From Corticium candelabrum (taxonomy: Eukaryota; Porifera; Homoscleromorpha; Homosclerophorida; Plakinidae): a DNA stretch of 64,000 bases. Location of the stretch: the NCBI RefSeq assembly GCF_963422355.1, contig NC_085093.1:3616001-3680000 (forward strand). Reading direction: 5' to 3'. Position numbers and translations under genes: made by a program. Positions 38,376-64,000 of the stretch are shown here, piece after piece. Each line of letters opens with the position of its first letter. Position 1 is the first letter of the stretch. The notes under the pieces were generated by a model. That model was not told where the DNA came from, searched no databases, and worked only from the letters and a program-made list of their open reading frames with translations.

Positions 38376-39255
38376 AGTTAGTCGGTGGTGTGTGTGTGCG
38401 TGCGTGCGTGCGAGCGTGTGCGTGCGAGCGTGTGTGCGTGAGTGTATGTTTACACTCCGGTGGAGCATGCATCCTTCTGTAGAAAAGGTTTCAGACAAGC
38501 AGATTGGAGTCCGACTTACAAATCAGTCTGAGGTCACATTGCAAGACGCGGTACCAGCAGCATTTACGGCTTGACACTCATATGCCCGTTGATCCGAGTC
38601 TCTGACATTAGTGATAACCAACGAGCCGCTTGATGTTTGGCTGTAGCGACTGCCAGAAATTCTCCATCTCACCGTCGGCGTTCCACCGACCGCAACCGGT
38701 TTAGCTTCGACGAAAGAAATTGGAGGGATAACTAGGAAACATATAGCGGTCACTGCATAGAGTACGTTGAACCACCAAACAGCAACTTACCTTGAATGTT
38801 TAATGTTCTTGCCGCTGTCGAACTGCCGACGTAATTCGTGGCTCGGCATGTGTACTGTCCAGCATCCGTTGTTTGTACGGATTTGAGCGTGAGGAGACCG
38901 TCGCGGCTGTCGACAAAGCGGTTGACATTAGTCAACGAGCTCCCAGAAGCGTGAGTCCATTTGAATGTCGGAGTCGGGTCACCCTCGGTTATGTTGCACC
39001 TCCATTCGCGACCGGCCTGCGGTCCAGCACACTAGCGGCCGTTACTCATAAGTTATTAACTGCTACGAAAAAATTTGTAGGTCAACAGGACTCGCTTTGG
39101 TGGCTAACTAATTGCCGAGCGTAGTTATAATAATTAATTATTTATTAATTGTCTTCGTATACCGTCCAAGATGAATAGAAAAGTTCTAGAGCCACAGATC
39201 TCTACTAAGTTTTTTTGAAATTTTGATATGTAGCCGTCATATCACATCACTAGAA
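38376..39255 (-). pseudogene. Deleted remnant of the Ig-receptor gene (copy B)
   Basis: Positions 38376-39008 match 15421-16110 of the Ig gene: the GTGC repeat, the last Ig exon (38704-38520) and part of the preceding Ig exon (from 38791). At 39009 the match jumps to about 21420, in the promoter side of the original, so about 5.3 kb with eight Ig exons and the signal-peptide exon are gone. The surviving last Ig exon has two further small deletions that remove the segment with the first Cys. It has no start and cannot encode a receptor. Confidence 0.88.
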
Positions 39256-40900
39256 CAGAGTTGTCAACTTACGCAAGTTCTTTCAGGTCACACGCTCACA
39301 CTCAAGGAACCCAGATCTCACGCAACTTTTAGATTGCTGGAATTTACTAGATCCCTAGTTGTCAGGCAGACATGTACAGTGAACCTGTAGGTACACCGTA
39401 GATTACGTAAAAATCTGTAGTGTCTGATAGTAACTAATATAAAATCTAACGAGACTGCCGTAAAGTAATCGATGATTACGAATAACCAACAGTCGAACTC
39501 CCAAATACCTGCGCTGGCGATAATTGATAGTCCGGAAATCGAGGATGCATAAAATAGTCCCGTATATTACAGCGCGCGATACTTGTATGCAAATTTCTGG
39601 ACTGTTACGCTACGCGATATCGAGGAAGCGACCAACAGTGAACACCCAGCAGGAGGATGAAGATGTCTTTCATCTAGATATCCCAGGCAAGTCTAGTTCC
39701 GAAACTGTCAAAGATATTCAGTCTACTACTATTCCGCGCATCCATTCCCTCCCCTTTTCGACTTCTGGACGTCGTCCAGAAGTCCAAGAGAGGGAGGGAC
39801 TGATTATGCGAGACTGATTACTGCATGCGTAAACTATATTGGTTATCGTTACTAGCAGAAATTCTAATTCTGCAAGTACTTGCTACTCAATTATTGTCTA
39901 ATGCGTATTGACACATGCACTATGTGTCGATAAGATATTGACGACGATTCTAGACAACTTGTTAGCACATGTCCACCAACTGCTAGTCTAAGTCGGAGTC
40001 AGAGGTATCAGGACAAAGTAACAGTTTCTACTAGTAGATTCGAAACAATTGTAACACCTAATTCAAGAAGATGTGAACATCACTCGGATAGTGACTCGAA
40101 TTCGAATCAGTCTAGCATTTCCGGTTTACAAAGCAGTAAGAGAAAGAGACTACCTGCAACACTGTTAGATTCTAAGATAACTATTACGAGACACAAAGAA
40201 AAGTCAAATGTTAGCGCTGAACCAAACGCTCTACTAAGGTCAACTATCTCTGATTCAAACAGAGAAAAAAAACAACCAGAAGAGGACGAATTGGAAAGAG
40301 CCGCCTTCAGAACGAGACAGTGTGGAAGGTGCTAGTGCTTGTGACAGTAATCTAAGGCGAAAATTTGCAGGTGCTGCAACATACAAATGCAAATTCCCAA
40401 AAAAACTTTACAAAGAAGTGGCCATGCATACAGTCTGTGGTAAAAGACGTCCATAAATTCTATTGCACAGTGTGCAGATGTACAATTAGCTGTGGTCACA
40501 TGGGAGAAGGAAACATTCCCCAGCATGTTACTAGAAAGAGGCGCACGGAGAAGACGGCAGAGTCTGACAGAGCCATTCTTCAACCGTCACTGAATATACC
40601 CAGAGCTGATTCTGCATTGCAGGGTAAGGTTAAGAATACTGTGTTAGACTAGATACATACATACGTACATACGTATGTATGTTTGTGTGTATCTATGAAT
40701 GAATGAATGGGATAGATGGATGGATGGATGGATGATAAATAAACAGTTTTTCTCTATTTAGATTACTAGAGCTGAAGTCAAGATAACGTGTATGATTGCT
40801 CAGCATAACGTTTCAATGTCTCTAGCTGATACATTAGGTCCCCTTTGTTCGAAGTATTTTTTCAGACATCCCAACAGCGAAAGGATATTCTTGTAGTCAC
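39256..40900 (+). pseudogene. Zinc-finger (BED/TTF-like) transposon-type remnant
   Basis: The segment starts where copy B leaves homology with copy A. Frames at 40365-40640 give KKWPCIQSVVKDVHKFYCTV, then CRCTISCGHMG and IPQHVTRK. This is a Cys-Cys-His pattern of the BED-like fingers found in transposase-derived genes. A possible next exon at about 40761 reads ITRAEVKITCMIAQHNVSMS and soon ends. An upstream frame (39524-39817) and a Ser-rich run (40080-40320) are unrecognised. Broken, with no full product. Confidence 0.5.
40652..40740. repeat. (ATAC/GTAC)n and (GGAT)n short tandem repeats
   Basis: ACATACGT units followed by AATG and GGAT units between two zinc-finger remnant pieces. Confidence 0.85.
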
Positions 40901-41046
40901 ACCAAGTCGACATGCATCTTAAGAATGGATTACTTACTATTTGATTTAAGTTAATTAAATAACAAACGTGTATGTTTTACATGTAAATCAGGGAGTGCAA
41001 CCATCTACGCGGATAAACCCTCTAACAGCGCGGTATATATCGTTGT

Positions 41047-42733
41047 TTGTTTCAGACGGTAGCACTGGCCACAGCTATGGTGGAGGCAAAAGGATTTCAT
41101 CAGCAACTGTCTTTGGGATGGTGGGATAGGTTCCGTCACCGTCACCAAGAGAAGTTGACCATCAAAGAAGGCGAGTCTTTGTCTTGCGCTAGGCTAGCAG
41201 CCACTGACAAGGTCGTAATAGATCGGAATTACGATCTGCTTGAAACTACCTTACTGGAAAATGATCTGATGAACAAACCTATGCAAAATTTTAATGCTGA
41301 CGAGACTGGAATGCCTCTTGGTCAAAAAGCAGAAAGATTGTCGCTGGTAGAAAAGAAAAGCGCACGTTCGTTGCTACCTCTGGAGACAAGAGTCAAATAA
41401 CCGTACTAGCATGTACTAATGCAGCTGGTTTTGCGATGCCCCCTCTTGTCATATTTGACCGAAAAAGACTAAATTCCCAGTGGATCATTGGGAGGTACCC
41501 GGTACAATGCATGAACTGACAGAGAAAGGTTGTATTGACACGGGGACATTTGAGTCGTGGTTCAGCCGTCATTTCTTGATGTACGCTCCTGCTGTGAGAC
41601 CTTCACTTATCTTGTTGGACGGCCACTCAAGCCATTTTAATTCGACAATGATTCGTATGGCGGCTGAAAAAGACATTCTTGTATTCTGTCTTCCTCCCAA
41701 CACAACTCACATATTGCAACCTCTCGACCGTAGCGTCTTTGGCTCTCTAAATGTCCATTGGAAAGAGGAATGTCGTTTATTCAATGTGCGCACAGGAAAA
41801 TTTGTGACAAGAAACACCTTTTCTTCAGTTTTTGCAACTGCTTTGTCTCGGGCAATGACAACAGACAACATCACCGGAGGCTTTCGAGTTACAGGTGTTT
41901 ATCCCTTTGATAGAAAAGCAGCTGCAGCTACAGTTCAGTCAAGTCTTACAAAAGAGTCCTTTCTAGGAAGAAAAGTAAGCCTCGCCTTTGTTCCATTGAT
42001 CACTCCAACCCCATCTAGACAGACAAACATCATGAAGTCACAAGTCGTCGACAGATGCGGAAAGAGAGCTGCAACAAGTCTTTCGAAGACTCTAACGCGC
42101 TATTAGAGTCCGGCAATTTTTCCAGACATGAGGCCACATCTCTTTCAATAGAAGAAGAAAGGCTGTTTAGAGAACGGCATGAGAATGGATATGATCTCAC
42201 ACACGATCAGAAATGCAACAATTGGTTGAAAGAAAACGGATTGCAAACACCTGGTCGGTTACCGTCGCTAAAACTTTACGACGGACTTCTTGATTGCTCC
42301 CGCTTGCCAACACTGCTACAAATACCTTCTCTGCCACAAAAACCCAAGCTTCCTGTTTCACGATCTGTGGATGCTGGAGTGCTGACTAGTGCTGAGAACA
42401 TTCAGCTTCTGGAAGAAAAGGCGAAAAAAATGCGAGAACGAAAGCGCAGAGAGCCTGCTTTGAAGAAGAAAGGCAATGTCCAGTAAAAGTGTAAGCCGAA
42501 GACTGCAGATCATCACAAGCAGCGGAAAGATCGGTCCCCAAAAAGCTAGCCCAGACAAAAACCATGCAGCGGAAGAGTTTGGCGGTTCCCCTGAAGCAAG
42601 AGTAGAAAACAAACAACTACAGGAATACGCAAAGAGAAGACCAACAAGAAAGATAAAGCCACCTAAGAAATCTGACGACACAGATTTTGAAAAACTCGCA
42701 TTTCTTAGTTGTCAAGAAAGTGAAGGATTTTGA
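41047..42733 (+). pseudogene. Pogo/Tigger-like DDE transposase, frameshifted
   Basis: Positions 41047-41400 give the end of a CENP-B-type HTH domain (RHRHQEKLTIKEGESLS) and the first catalytic motif FNADETGMPL. The frame then shifts. Positions 41480-42106 give the second Asp (LLDGHSSHFN), the CLPPNTTHILQPLD motif with the third Asp, and GFRVTGVYPFDR. Another shift leads into 42055-42486 and then 42476-42733, a Lys/Arg/Glu-rich C-terminus. At least two to three frame changes mean no intact enzyme, though the catalytic residues are still readable. Terminal repeats were not found. Confidence 0.85.
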
Positions 42734-43064
42734 AGCTAATGTAGATTATAAACTCGCACGACAACAAATTAACTAAGGCAGCAAACACGAGTCCAATGAG
42801 TTGATAAAATATGTCGTCTGTAGCTAGAGTTAGAAAGCTTTAGTTTTTTCCTAGTGGCTGATGCATGAGTATACTAACTAGTTACTGGCTAGCTAGAGTT
42901 GTGCCAGTTATATATGTTGTTGTTCGTGTTTGTTTTCTTTACTTAGCTAAGTCGTTTGGTGCAAAAACGAATATAAACTGAAAAAGTACTTGGTATACGC
43001 CATTGTATTTTTGCAGTATTGGCATGAGTTGCAAGTAATATAGGTATGCATACGTTTACCTTTT

Positions 43065-43068
<4 letters not shown>

Positions 43069-43118
<50 letters not shown>

Positions 43119-43213
43119 CGTGCGTGCGTTCATGCGTGCGTGCGTGCGTGCGTGCGTGAGTGTGTGCGTGCGTGCGTGCGTGCGTTCATGCGTGCGTGCG
43201 TGCGTGCGTGCGT
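43069..43213. repeat. (GT)n/(GTGC)n microsatellite
   Basis: A GT block followed by GTGC units with two TTCATGC interruptions spaced about 56 bp apart, suggesting local duplication. Confidence 0.93.
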
Positions 43214-44173
43214 ATCTACTCACTGCATTAGTATGTTACTTAATTAAGGTAAGTGAAGTCTGCATGCTATTGCTCATGTTACAATACTTACTGAGCTATA
43301 TGCTAGTGAAGCAAATGATTTTTCTAGAAAGAGTTAGCTCACAAGACTCGCAACGTCTCCGCATCGGCACTTTTAAAAATAAATCTTTTCTAGAGAGGCG
43401 TTAATTTATTAAGTTAATTAATGTCATATGTGCAAACTATTAGCCAATTTCTCACTCGTCCTTACCCATGCATGTATAACAGTTAGAATTTATTTAAAAC
43501 ATGAATTTTTGCGTTTATTTCGCGCATCTAGTGGGCAGACATGCAACAGAAGAGCCAAGTCAGGTCATCTAGTAGTCTCTGCGATTAATTCTTTCGATAC
43601 AGAGACGAGTCAAAGGCTCTTCATTCTCGTTGGGCCTTTACAAAACGTCTGCAGTCAGCATTAATACAATTCATTGCGGTTCTCGCCTATATTGCACTCG
43701 CATCAAGCAAAATCGGGTGTCCGATACTAGAGAACAAGACCCGTCCCTCTTCTTCAGTTTCCAGGAGAGCAACGTGCAAAGCTGTCCATCTGTTGTTATC
43801 ACTGCGAGTAGAAGAGACATGTACCTATTATTTCAAGGTGCAGACAGTGAACTGTGGTGTACTGTCGAAAGCAAAACCGGCGGCTGTCCGATATTTGATG
43901 GACGTGTCCGATATACGGGAAAGCAGCGGAAGTTCTATTTTGTCACCGTTAACAGCAATACGCTAAGTGATCAAGCTGAATCTAGCACGTCGTGTTACCG
44001 TGTGACTACTCTCTACATTCATGCCTTAGATACAAGAAATCTTTGTCTGGTTTCCTTACGCCAGTGTCCGATATTGGAGAGTGTCCGATAATTGATATTA
44101 GACTCTACAACCAGCTGTACCGAATGCCGGAACTTTGTTTACTATAGTCAGAGCAGCTACAACCTTCGCCTCT
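43214..44173. other. Left flank of the gypsy element, TGTCCGATA-containing repeat
   Basis: Several TGTCCGATA strings occur (about 43719, 43886, 43903, 44066, 44083). Related TGTCCG-ATGAACGGGG strings appear on the other side of the retrotransposon (49150-49370). An open run at 43630-44091 has no family resemblance that I recognise. Confidence 0.5.
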
Positions 44174-44269
44174 TGTAAGGGGTTGATATTAATACTACGT
44201 TACGCGGGCACAGCCAGTAGCGGACTACCACAGTGTGCAGTGTACATCACCCATCGGCATCCTGATACA
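44174..44269 (+). repeat. 5' LTR, 96 bp
   Basis: Near-identical to 48573-48669, beginning TGTAAGGGGTTGATATT. Unusually short for this group. Confidence 0.92.
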
Positions 44270-44293
44270 TGGTGTCAGGAGTGAGTCGTTCCC

Positions 44294-45194
44294 ATGGCTG
44301 AAGGAAACGTCAAAGGGCTTGAGAAGCAACCCAAGCGTGACGAGAAGTCTGACAGAGATGCCGCATCCCGAACAGCGCTCAATCAGGTAAGCACGTTGCT
44401 GATGCAAGGAGTGTTGACAACGCCCGGGCCTTTACGCGTCGAGGGCGACGGAGCGCGCAACTGGCGTACTTGGCGCCAAATATGAGATGGTTATGCCACA
44501 GTGTCCCGGATATACGAACAATCTGACGAATACCAACTAGCGACGTTCATCATGTGCCTGGGGGAGGCTGATGTGGAGGTGTATAACGCATTAAGTTTCA
44601 ATAACGAGGCAGACAGACGCAGCCTGGCCGCGGTCTTGTCAAAAATGGAGCAACATTTCATTGGCACAATGAATGTTACGTATGAGCGGTTTTTTTTCAG
44701 AACCAGGACGCAAGGACAAGGAGAGACTTTTGAGCAGTACTTACTAGCTCTTCGCACTCTTGTCAAGACCTGCAATTTCCAGACAATGTCAGAGGATATG
44801 ATCCGGGATCAAATTGTCCGTGGAATCACAAAGGAGTCCGTAATTACGCAAGTCTTTGCTGCAACGAAAGAACCTGAGCCTGTCCGTCTGTATTGATATA
44901 TGTCGAGCAGCAGAGCGATCTGCACAGCAATCAAGGGTTATGGGTGGTCATGAAGAGGTACACGCAATGCGCCAGTCAGTCAGGCGCACATCAATGCCAC
45001 AAGCAAAACCAAAGGCAAGCAAGAAGACGTGTGGGTACTGTGGGCAACAACATGTGAAAGGAAAATGCACAGCTTATGGCCACGAATGTACAGCATGTGG
45101 AAAGAAGAATCACTATGCTGGGGGTGTCGAAGCACGAAAAGGACCACAGTCAACTGGACTGAGCAGGAGAGTGAGGGGGAATCAGAACACCTGA
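44294..45194 (+). pseudogene. gypsy gag region with knuckle, interrupted
   Basis: From MAEGNVKGLEK at 44294 the frame meets a TGA at 44483-44485, reopens in the same frame to about 44896, then shifts. The middle part (for example RTRTQGQGETFEQYLLALRT) resembles retrotransposon capsid. A Cys-rich knuckle CGYCGQQHVKGKC with a following CTACGKKNHY lies in the shifted frame at about 45026-45120. Confidence 0.8.
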
Positions 45195-45221
45195 TGACCC
45201 TAACACTAACTGAAGAAATTA

Positions 45222-47166
45222 ATGCAGTGCAGCACCCAGTTTCCCCAAAACAGCTGTTTGCATACATGGAAGTGGAAGGCCAACGAGTGCGGTTCCAACT
45301 GGATTTGGGTGCATCATGCAATGTTATTCGACGACAAGACTTGGTACCCACAGTGGTCCTTGAGAAGACAAACCAAATGCTGTGCCTTTACAACCGGAGT
45401 CAACTAAGACCATTGGGCAAGTGTTTGGTCAATATTAACAACCCTAAAACAGGTAGAAAATACAAAGCCAACTTTGTTGTTGTGGACGATGCTTCCACAT
45501 CACTTTTGGAAGCTGGTCGATACAACAGATAGATCTGGTGAGGATACAGCACGAGAACATTACGGCGGCAACCCTTCAAGCTCGGTGTCAGGACAACGTT
45601 GACAGTACAACTACTCACATGTCTGGTCAGAACGTTAGTCAAAAGCCCGTTCAAATACCTGATCTCTTACAGGCGTATAAAGACGTGTTTGATTGCTCTT
45701 TGGGATGTCTGGGGAACCACTTCATCTCGACATTGAGGACTCAGTAACTCCGGTGCAAATACCACGCGAAAGGTTCCCATTGCACTTAGGCAACATCTGG
45801 AAGCGGAACTAAAGCGCCTGGCGAGTTTGGGAGTGCTAGAGCCGGTTGAGGGACCTACAGACTGAATATCCAGTCTAGTCGTGGTGCGCAAGCCCAACGT
45901 CACCCTGCGCATATGCCTGGATCCTAAGCCCCTCAACAGGGCACTCAAACGTAGCCATTATCCTATGCCAACGATAGAGGATCTGATACCCCAGCTCTCC
46001 AAGGCTAAGGTGTATACTGTATGTGACTTACAGAATGGGTTTTGGCATTTCGCATTAGATCATGAGTCAAGTATTCTCACAACCTTTGGAACGCCGTTTG
46101 GTAGGTTCCGATGGAAAAGAATGCCCTTCGGCATCAGCCCAGCATTGGAACTTTTCCAACGCCGCCTCCAATCAGTCATCGATGACCTACCAGGAGTATA
46201 CACGATTGCGGATGACGTGCTGATAGTGGGTGAAGGCGATACCCACGAGACAGCGTGCCAGGATCATGACAAGAAATTGGCCAGTTTTTTTGATCGATGT
46301 CGAGTGCGCTGCATCAGGCTCAATCGAAACAAAATCAAGTTACGACTTCCTAAGGTCAAATACATGGGTCATATCCTTACTCCCAACATGTTGAAGGCTG
46401 ATTCGGACAAATTGAAAGCTATACTGAAAATGGAGAACCCCACTGATGTGGCTGAGGTGCAGCGTTTAATTGGCACGGTCAATTATTTAGCGCGTTTTTA
46501 CCCAATCTGTCTAGCATCTGCGACGAGCTTCGACAATTGACCAAGAAAGATGTGGAATTTTGTTGGACATCCCATCATGATCAAGCTATACAGCAGATTA
46601 AAGCGGCCATAACCACAGCACCCGTGCTTAGGTACTTTGACCCGCAGATGGATGTCACCCTCCAGTGCGACGCGTCAGAGAAGGGTCTGGGTGCTTCTCT
46701 TATGCAACAAGGACAACCGGTTGCCTATGCTTCGCGCGCGCTAACAGACACCGAAACACGCTATGCGCAAATAGAGAAAGAACTGCTGGCCATCGTATTC
46801 GGAGTCACAAAATTCCACCACTACGCGTATGGCCGCCATGTGACGATTGAGGGTGACCACAAACCCTTGGAAGTGATTGTCCAAAAACCGATTCATTCTG
46901 CGCCGAAGCGTCTTCAAAGGATGCTAGTACAGTTACAGGGTTATGACATAACGGTCACGTACAAGCGGAGTAAAGAGATGTTCGTAGCAGATACGTTGTC
47001 GCGAGCATATTTACAGAGTCAAAGCAATCATATCCCCTCCACAAACGGGTGTGAATCCATCAGTCTGTTGCAGTCAGTTTTCGAGCAGGAGCTTGAATTT
47101 GTAAACCTATCCCAGCATCTACCAATCTCCGAATCCAGGCGCGAAGAAATTCAGGTGGCTACATAA
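45222..47166 (+). pseudogene. gypsy pol: protease, RT and RNase H, interrupted
   Basis: Protease at about 45280-45540 reads FQLDLGASCNVI, so the expected DTG/DSG triad is DLG. The frame breaks near 45530-45880. RT at 45881-46510 carries FGRFRWKRMPFGISPA and YTIADDVLI (catalytic Asp pair as ADD). After another shift near 46535, RNase H has LQCDASEKGLGA, IEKELLAIVFG and GDHKPLE. The domain order and spacing are normal. Confidence 0.88.
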
Positions 47167-47261
47167 CAAGGTGAATGTCCGCAGGAGGACAAGCAGCTCG
47201 TTATGCGAGGATGGACACAAAGTAAGACGCAGGTACAGCAGACAGTAGCACCTTATTTTCC

Positions 47262-48437
47262 TTGGCGCGACGAGATCGGAGTACAAACGGCGTATTATTT
47301 CGCGGAGAGCGAATTATAGTCCCTGGAGCGATTCGTCAGAAAATTATGACCGCGCTTCATTCTTCTCACATCGGCATTAATGGTAGCCTACGACGAGCAC
47401 GCGAGCTGTTCTACTGGCTCGGAATGAATGACCACGTAAAGACGTTCATTCAGCGATGTGCTACATGTCGTGAAGTAGATCCAGCTTAGCCGAAACTGAC
47501 TCTCATCCCGCATACCGTCCCATCTCGACCATGGGCGAAAGTAGCCGTCGATTTCTTCTTCGTTGACAGGTATGACTATATGGTCACGGTTGACTACATG
47601 AGCAATTTTTGGGAAGTAGACAGGTTGGACAGCCTCACTTCTCAAAGCATCATCTAGAAACTGAAACCGCATTTTGCACGGCATGGCATACCGGATACAG
47701 TAATGTCGGACAATGGACCCCAGTTTGTTTCAGGAGAGTTTAGTCGTTTCAGCCAGAACTGGGGTTTTGATCATGTTACTTCGAGCCCCTGCTACCCACA
47801 ATTGAACGGAAAGGTGGAGAATCTAGTAGAAACTACTAAGCGTCTGATAGCGAAAGCCAGGCAGTCAGGGGGCGTTCCGTGGCTTGCTTTCCTCGAGTTC
47901 CGAAGTACTCCCAGCCAAGGGTTCGCAACCAGTCCGGCACAACGTCTCATGAACCGGCGCACTAAAACTCTGTTGCCTATGTCGGAATCTCTACTCATGC
48001 CCCTTGAATGTCCGGACGAATCGGCCCAGCGAGAACACCACAAAGCTCAGCAAGCCCGTTATAACAACCAGGGCGCCACAGACCTTCTTCCTCTGCAGCC
48101 TGGAGACATTGTCCGTGTCCAACCACGCCCCTCATCGTCCACATGGCAGAAAGGCACCGTCCAAAAGAAGGTGGGCATAAGATCGTATCATGTCAAAGTG
48201 GATGGAGATACAGGTGGAACATACGTTCGCAATCGACGACATCTGAGGCGATCCCACGAAGTCACTACGGAAAAACATCCTCTCCAGACTCAAGTCTCAG
48301 AACAACGCAATGCAGAATCCACAGCTACAAGGAAGCAATCAGCCGGCCAGTCGTCGTGTCATACCACGTGGAGCGGTCGAATGGTGAAGCCCCCGAGTAT
48401 TTGGATGATTACACCACCTAGATATACTAATATATAA
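47262..48437 (+). pseudogene. gypsy integrase, interrupted
   Basis: Zinc-binding HHCC region at about 47350-47480 (HSSHIGINGSLRRARELFYW, CATC). The core follows in pieces: the first Asp near VAVDFFF (about 47545), the second in MSDNGPQFVSGEF (47703 onward), and the Glu in LNGKVENLVETTKR. Then comes a GPY/F-like LQPGDIVRVQPRP module. A stop occurs near 47488 and another frame change before 47703. Confidence 0.87.
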
Positions 48438-48572
48438 TAGATAACTCTAGCTAAAACAGTACAGGTTGTAGTTAATGACTCCTAGATAAGAGTTGCCAGT
48501 GATTGACGGAAGGAGATTGCCAAGCCATAGACAGGACAGTTTTTTAGTTGTTTTTTTTTAATCAAGGGGAGA

Positions 48573-48669
48573 TGTAAGGGGGTTGATATTAATACTACGT
48601 TACGCGGGCACAGCCAGTAGCGGACTACCACAGTGTGCAGTGTACATCACCCATCGGCATCCTGATACA
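48573..48669 (+). repeat. 3' LTR, 97 bp
   Basis: Preceded by the polypurine string AAGGGGAGA. It differs from the 5' LTR by one extra G. Confidence 0.92.
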
Positions 48670-49473
48670 CCCCTGCTTTTCCTAGGTAGATTACGTCAAG
48701 TTCTTGTCAACGCGCGCTACGCAGCAATCGACTTACTTGCAAAGGTAAAAGAGCGTTTTGGCACTTCAATCATTCCCTCTCATTGTCGTCTTCTTTGTTG
48801 AACGGCTAGTTCGTTCAAGCGGCAGCCTCTACTCGTCCTAGTGGGGGCGTGGTTGTAGGAGAAATGACTCAGAATTGCTGTCAAGCACTCTAGGCAAGCG
48901 TTCTGCCTTCTGCGGCGTTTCAGATAACTGAATTTAATCAAATGCAGTTATTTGAAATCTAGAGCTGTTGCTGAAAAGGTAGGAAGGCAAGAAATGGGTG
49001 TCTGACAATCGGGGCCGTTACCACGGGCGTTTGACTGACTGTAACTCATACAGATCTTGCAGGGTAACACCACGATTTGTATGTAAAGAGTTGTTGATTA
49101 GCAATATATAAGTAACTAGGCTGAAGGATGCGTGTGCAATCTAAACGCTACTGTCCGGTGAACAATGCGTTTGTCCGATGAACGGGGTATGCAAGGCTCC
49201 GCACAGTTTTCAATCTCACTCTAAGCAGAGAAGAGGTACAATGTTCTCTTTTGGTGTGCTCAATTACAACTTGGATACCTACATTTATAATGTGGTAGGG
49301 ACTGCATTCAAAAACGGATAACTGAGAACTCGCGTCCGGAATATGATGGTGTCCGAGGAACGGGGCCGCGCTCTAGAACCGGACATCCTAAAGTATAGAT
49401 ATCTCGGATAAATGCTCAGTCATCGTGTTTCCTTCCAGAATCCTAGAGGACTTTCTTCTATGATTTTACTCCG
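48670..49473. other. Right flank of gypsy and start of PARP4 copy B upstream region
   Basis: 48670-49384 has no counterpart upstream of copy A and no recognised gene. From 49385 the sequence matches 21693 onward (AGATATCYCGGATAAATGCT). Copy B carries about 20 extra bases before the shared AATCCT. Confidence 0.55.
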
Positions 49474-63892
<14,419 letters not shown>

Positions 63893-64000
63893 TTAAAGTG
63901 GAACATATAACATTAAAATTTATTATTTTAATTTAAATTTGGTTTAAGTAAACACAAATTACATGTATATATAATAAAATATATAAATTAGTATTTTATA

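Larger units (their letters stand above)
44174..48669 (+). mobile_element. Ty3/gypsy-type LTR retrotransposon, degraded coding part
   Basis: A 4.5-kb element bounded by 96-97-bp LTRs (44174-44269, 48573-48669). They start TGTAAGGGG, end CCTGATACA and differ by one G. A primer-binding-like TGGTGTCAGGAGTGAG follows the left LTR, and a polypurine AAGGGGAGA precedes the right LTR. Flanks are CCTCT and CCCCT, a probable 5-bp duplication with one change. The order is gag, zinc knuckle, protease, RT, RNase H, integrase, which is the Ty3/gypsy order. Several stops and frameshifts interrupt it. Confidence 0.93.

Noticed and set aside
44225..44407. Minus-strand frame across the gypsy leader
   Set aside because: It overlaps the gag start in antisense and shows no conserved motif.

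Overview
The window is animal nuclear DNA. Its genes have many small exons and GT-AG introns. The genes include an Ig/FN3 transmembrane receptor and a vault-type PARP. Dinucleotide and tetranucleotide microsatellites are dense, and there are many short DNA transposons. The gene types and the flavour of the repeats fit an early-branching metazoan, most likely a sponge; that assignment is inference. I rebuilt gene models by splicing reading frames by eye at consensus sites. No tRNA, rRNA or CRISPR was seen.

Layout, left to right. Positions 1-3784 hold a minus-strand GID4-like gene (E3-ligase substrate receptor) whose last exon lies outside the window. It is head-to-head with a complete GTPBP1-like GTPase gene (4942-9671, plus strand). 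A repeat-rich gap follows to 13.2 kb. A minus-strand adhesion receptor with ten Ig domains, three FN3 domains, one membrane span and a charged tail occupies 13226-21017. It is head-to-head with a plus-strand PARP4 (vault PARP) gene at 21768-38300. A broken piece of the Ig gene follows at about 38.4-39.2 kb. Then comes about 10 kb of transposon debris: a zinc-finger remnant, a frameshifted pogo-like transposase and a Ty3/gypsy element with 96-97 bp LTRs. A second PARP4 copy starts at 49474 and runs to the right edge.

The right part of the window is therefore a tandem duplication of about 23 kb (roughly 15.42-38.37 kb) containing the 5' part of the Ig gene plus PARP4. The second copy lost most of its Ig gene, gained transposons, and lost the splice donor that leads to the PARP4 C-terminal vault-binding exons.

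The most unusual finding is inside both PARP4 genes. After the usual BRCT, PARP catalytic, VIT and VWA regions, the frame continues in phase into exons encoding the C-terminal half of a 14-3-3 protein. It then runs into exons encoding the N-terminal part of actin, including the DNase-binding loop. A long proline-rich exon follows and, in copy A, the normal PARP4 C-terminal vault-interaction region. All 45 exons of copy A join in one frame (about 2126 codons). I know of no described PARP4 with 14-3-3 and actin segments.
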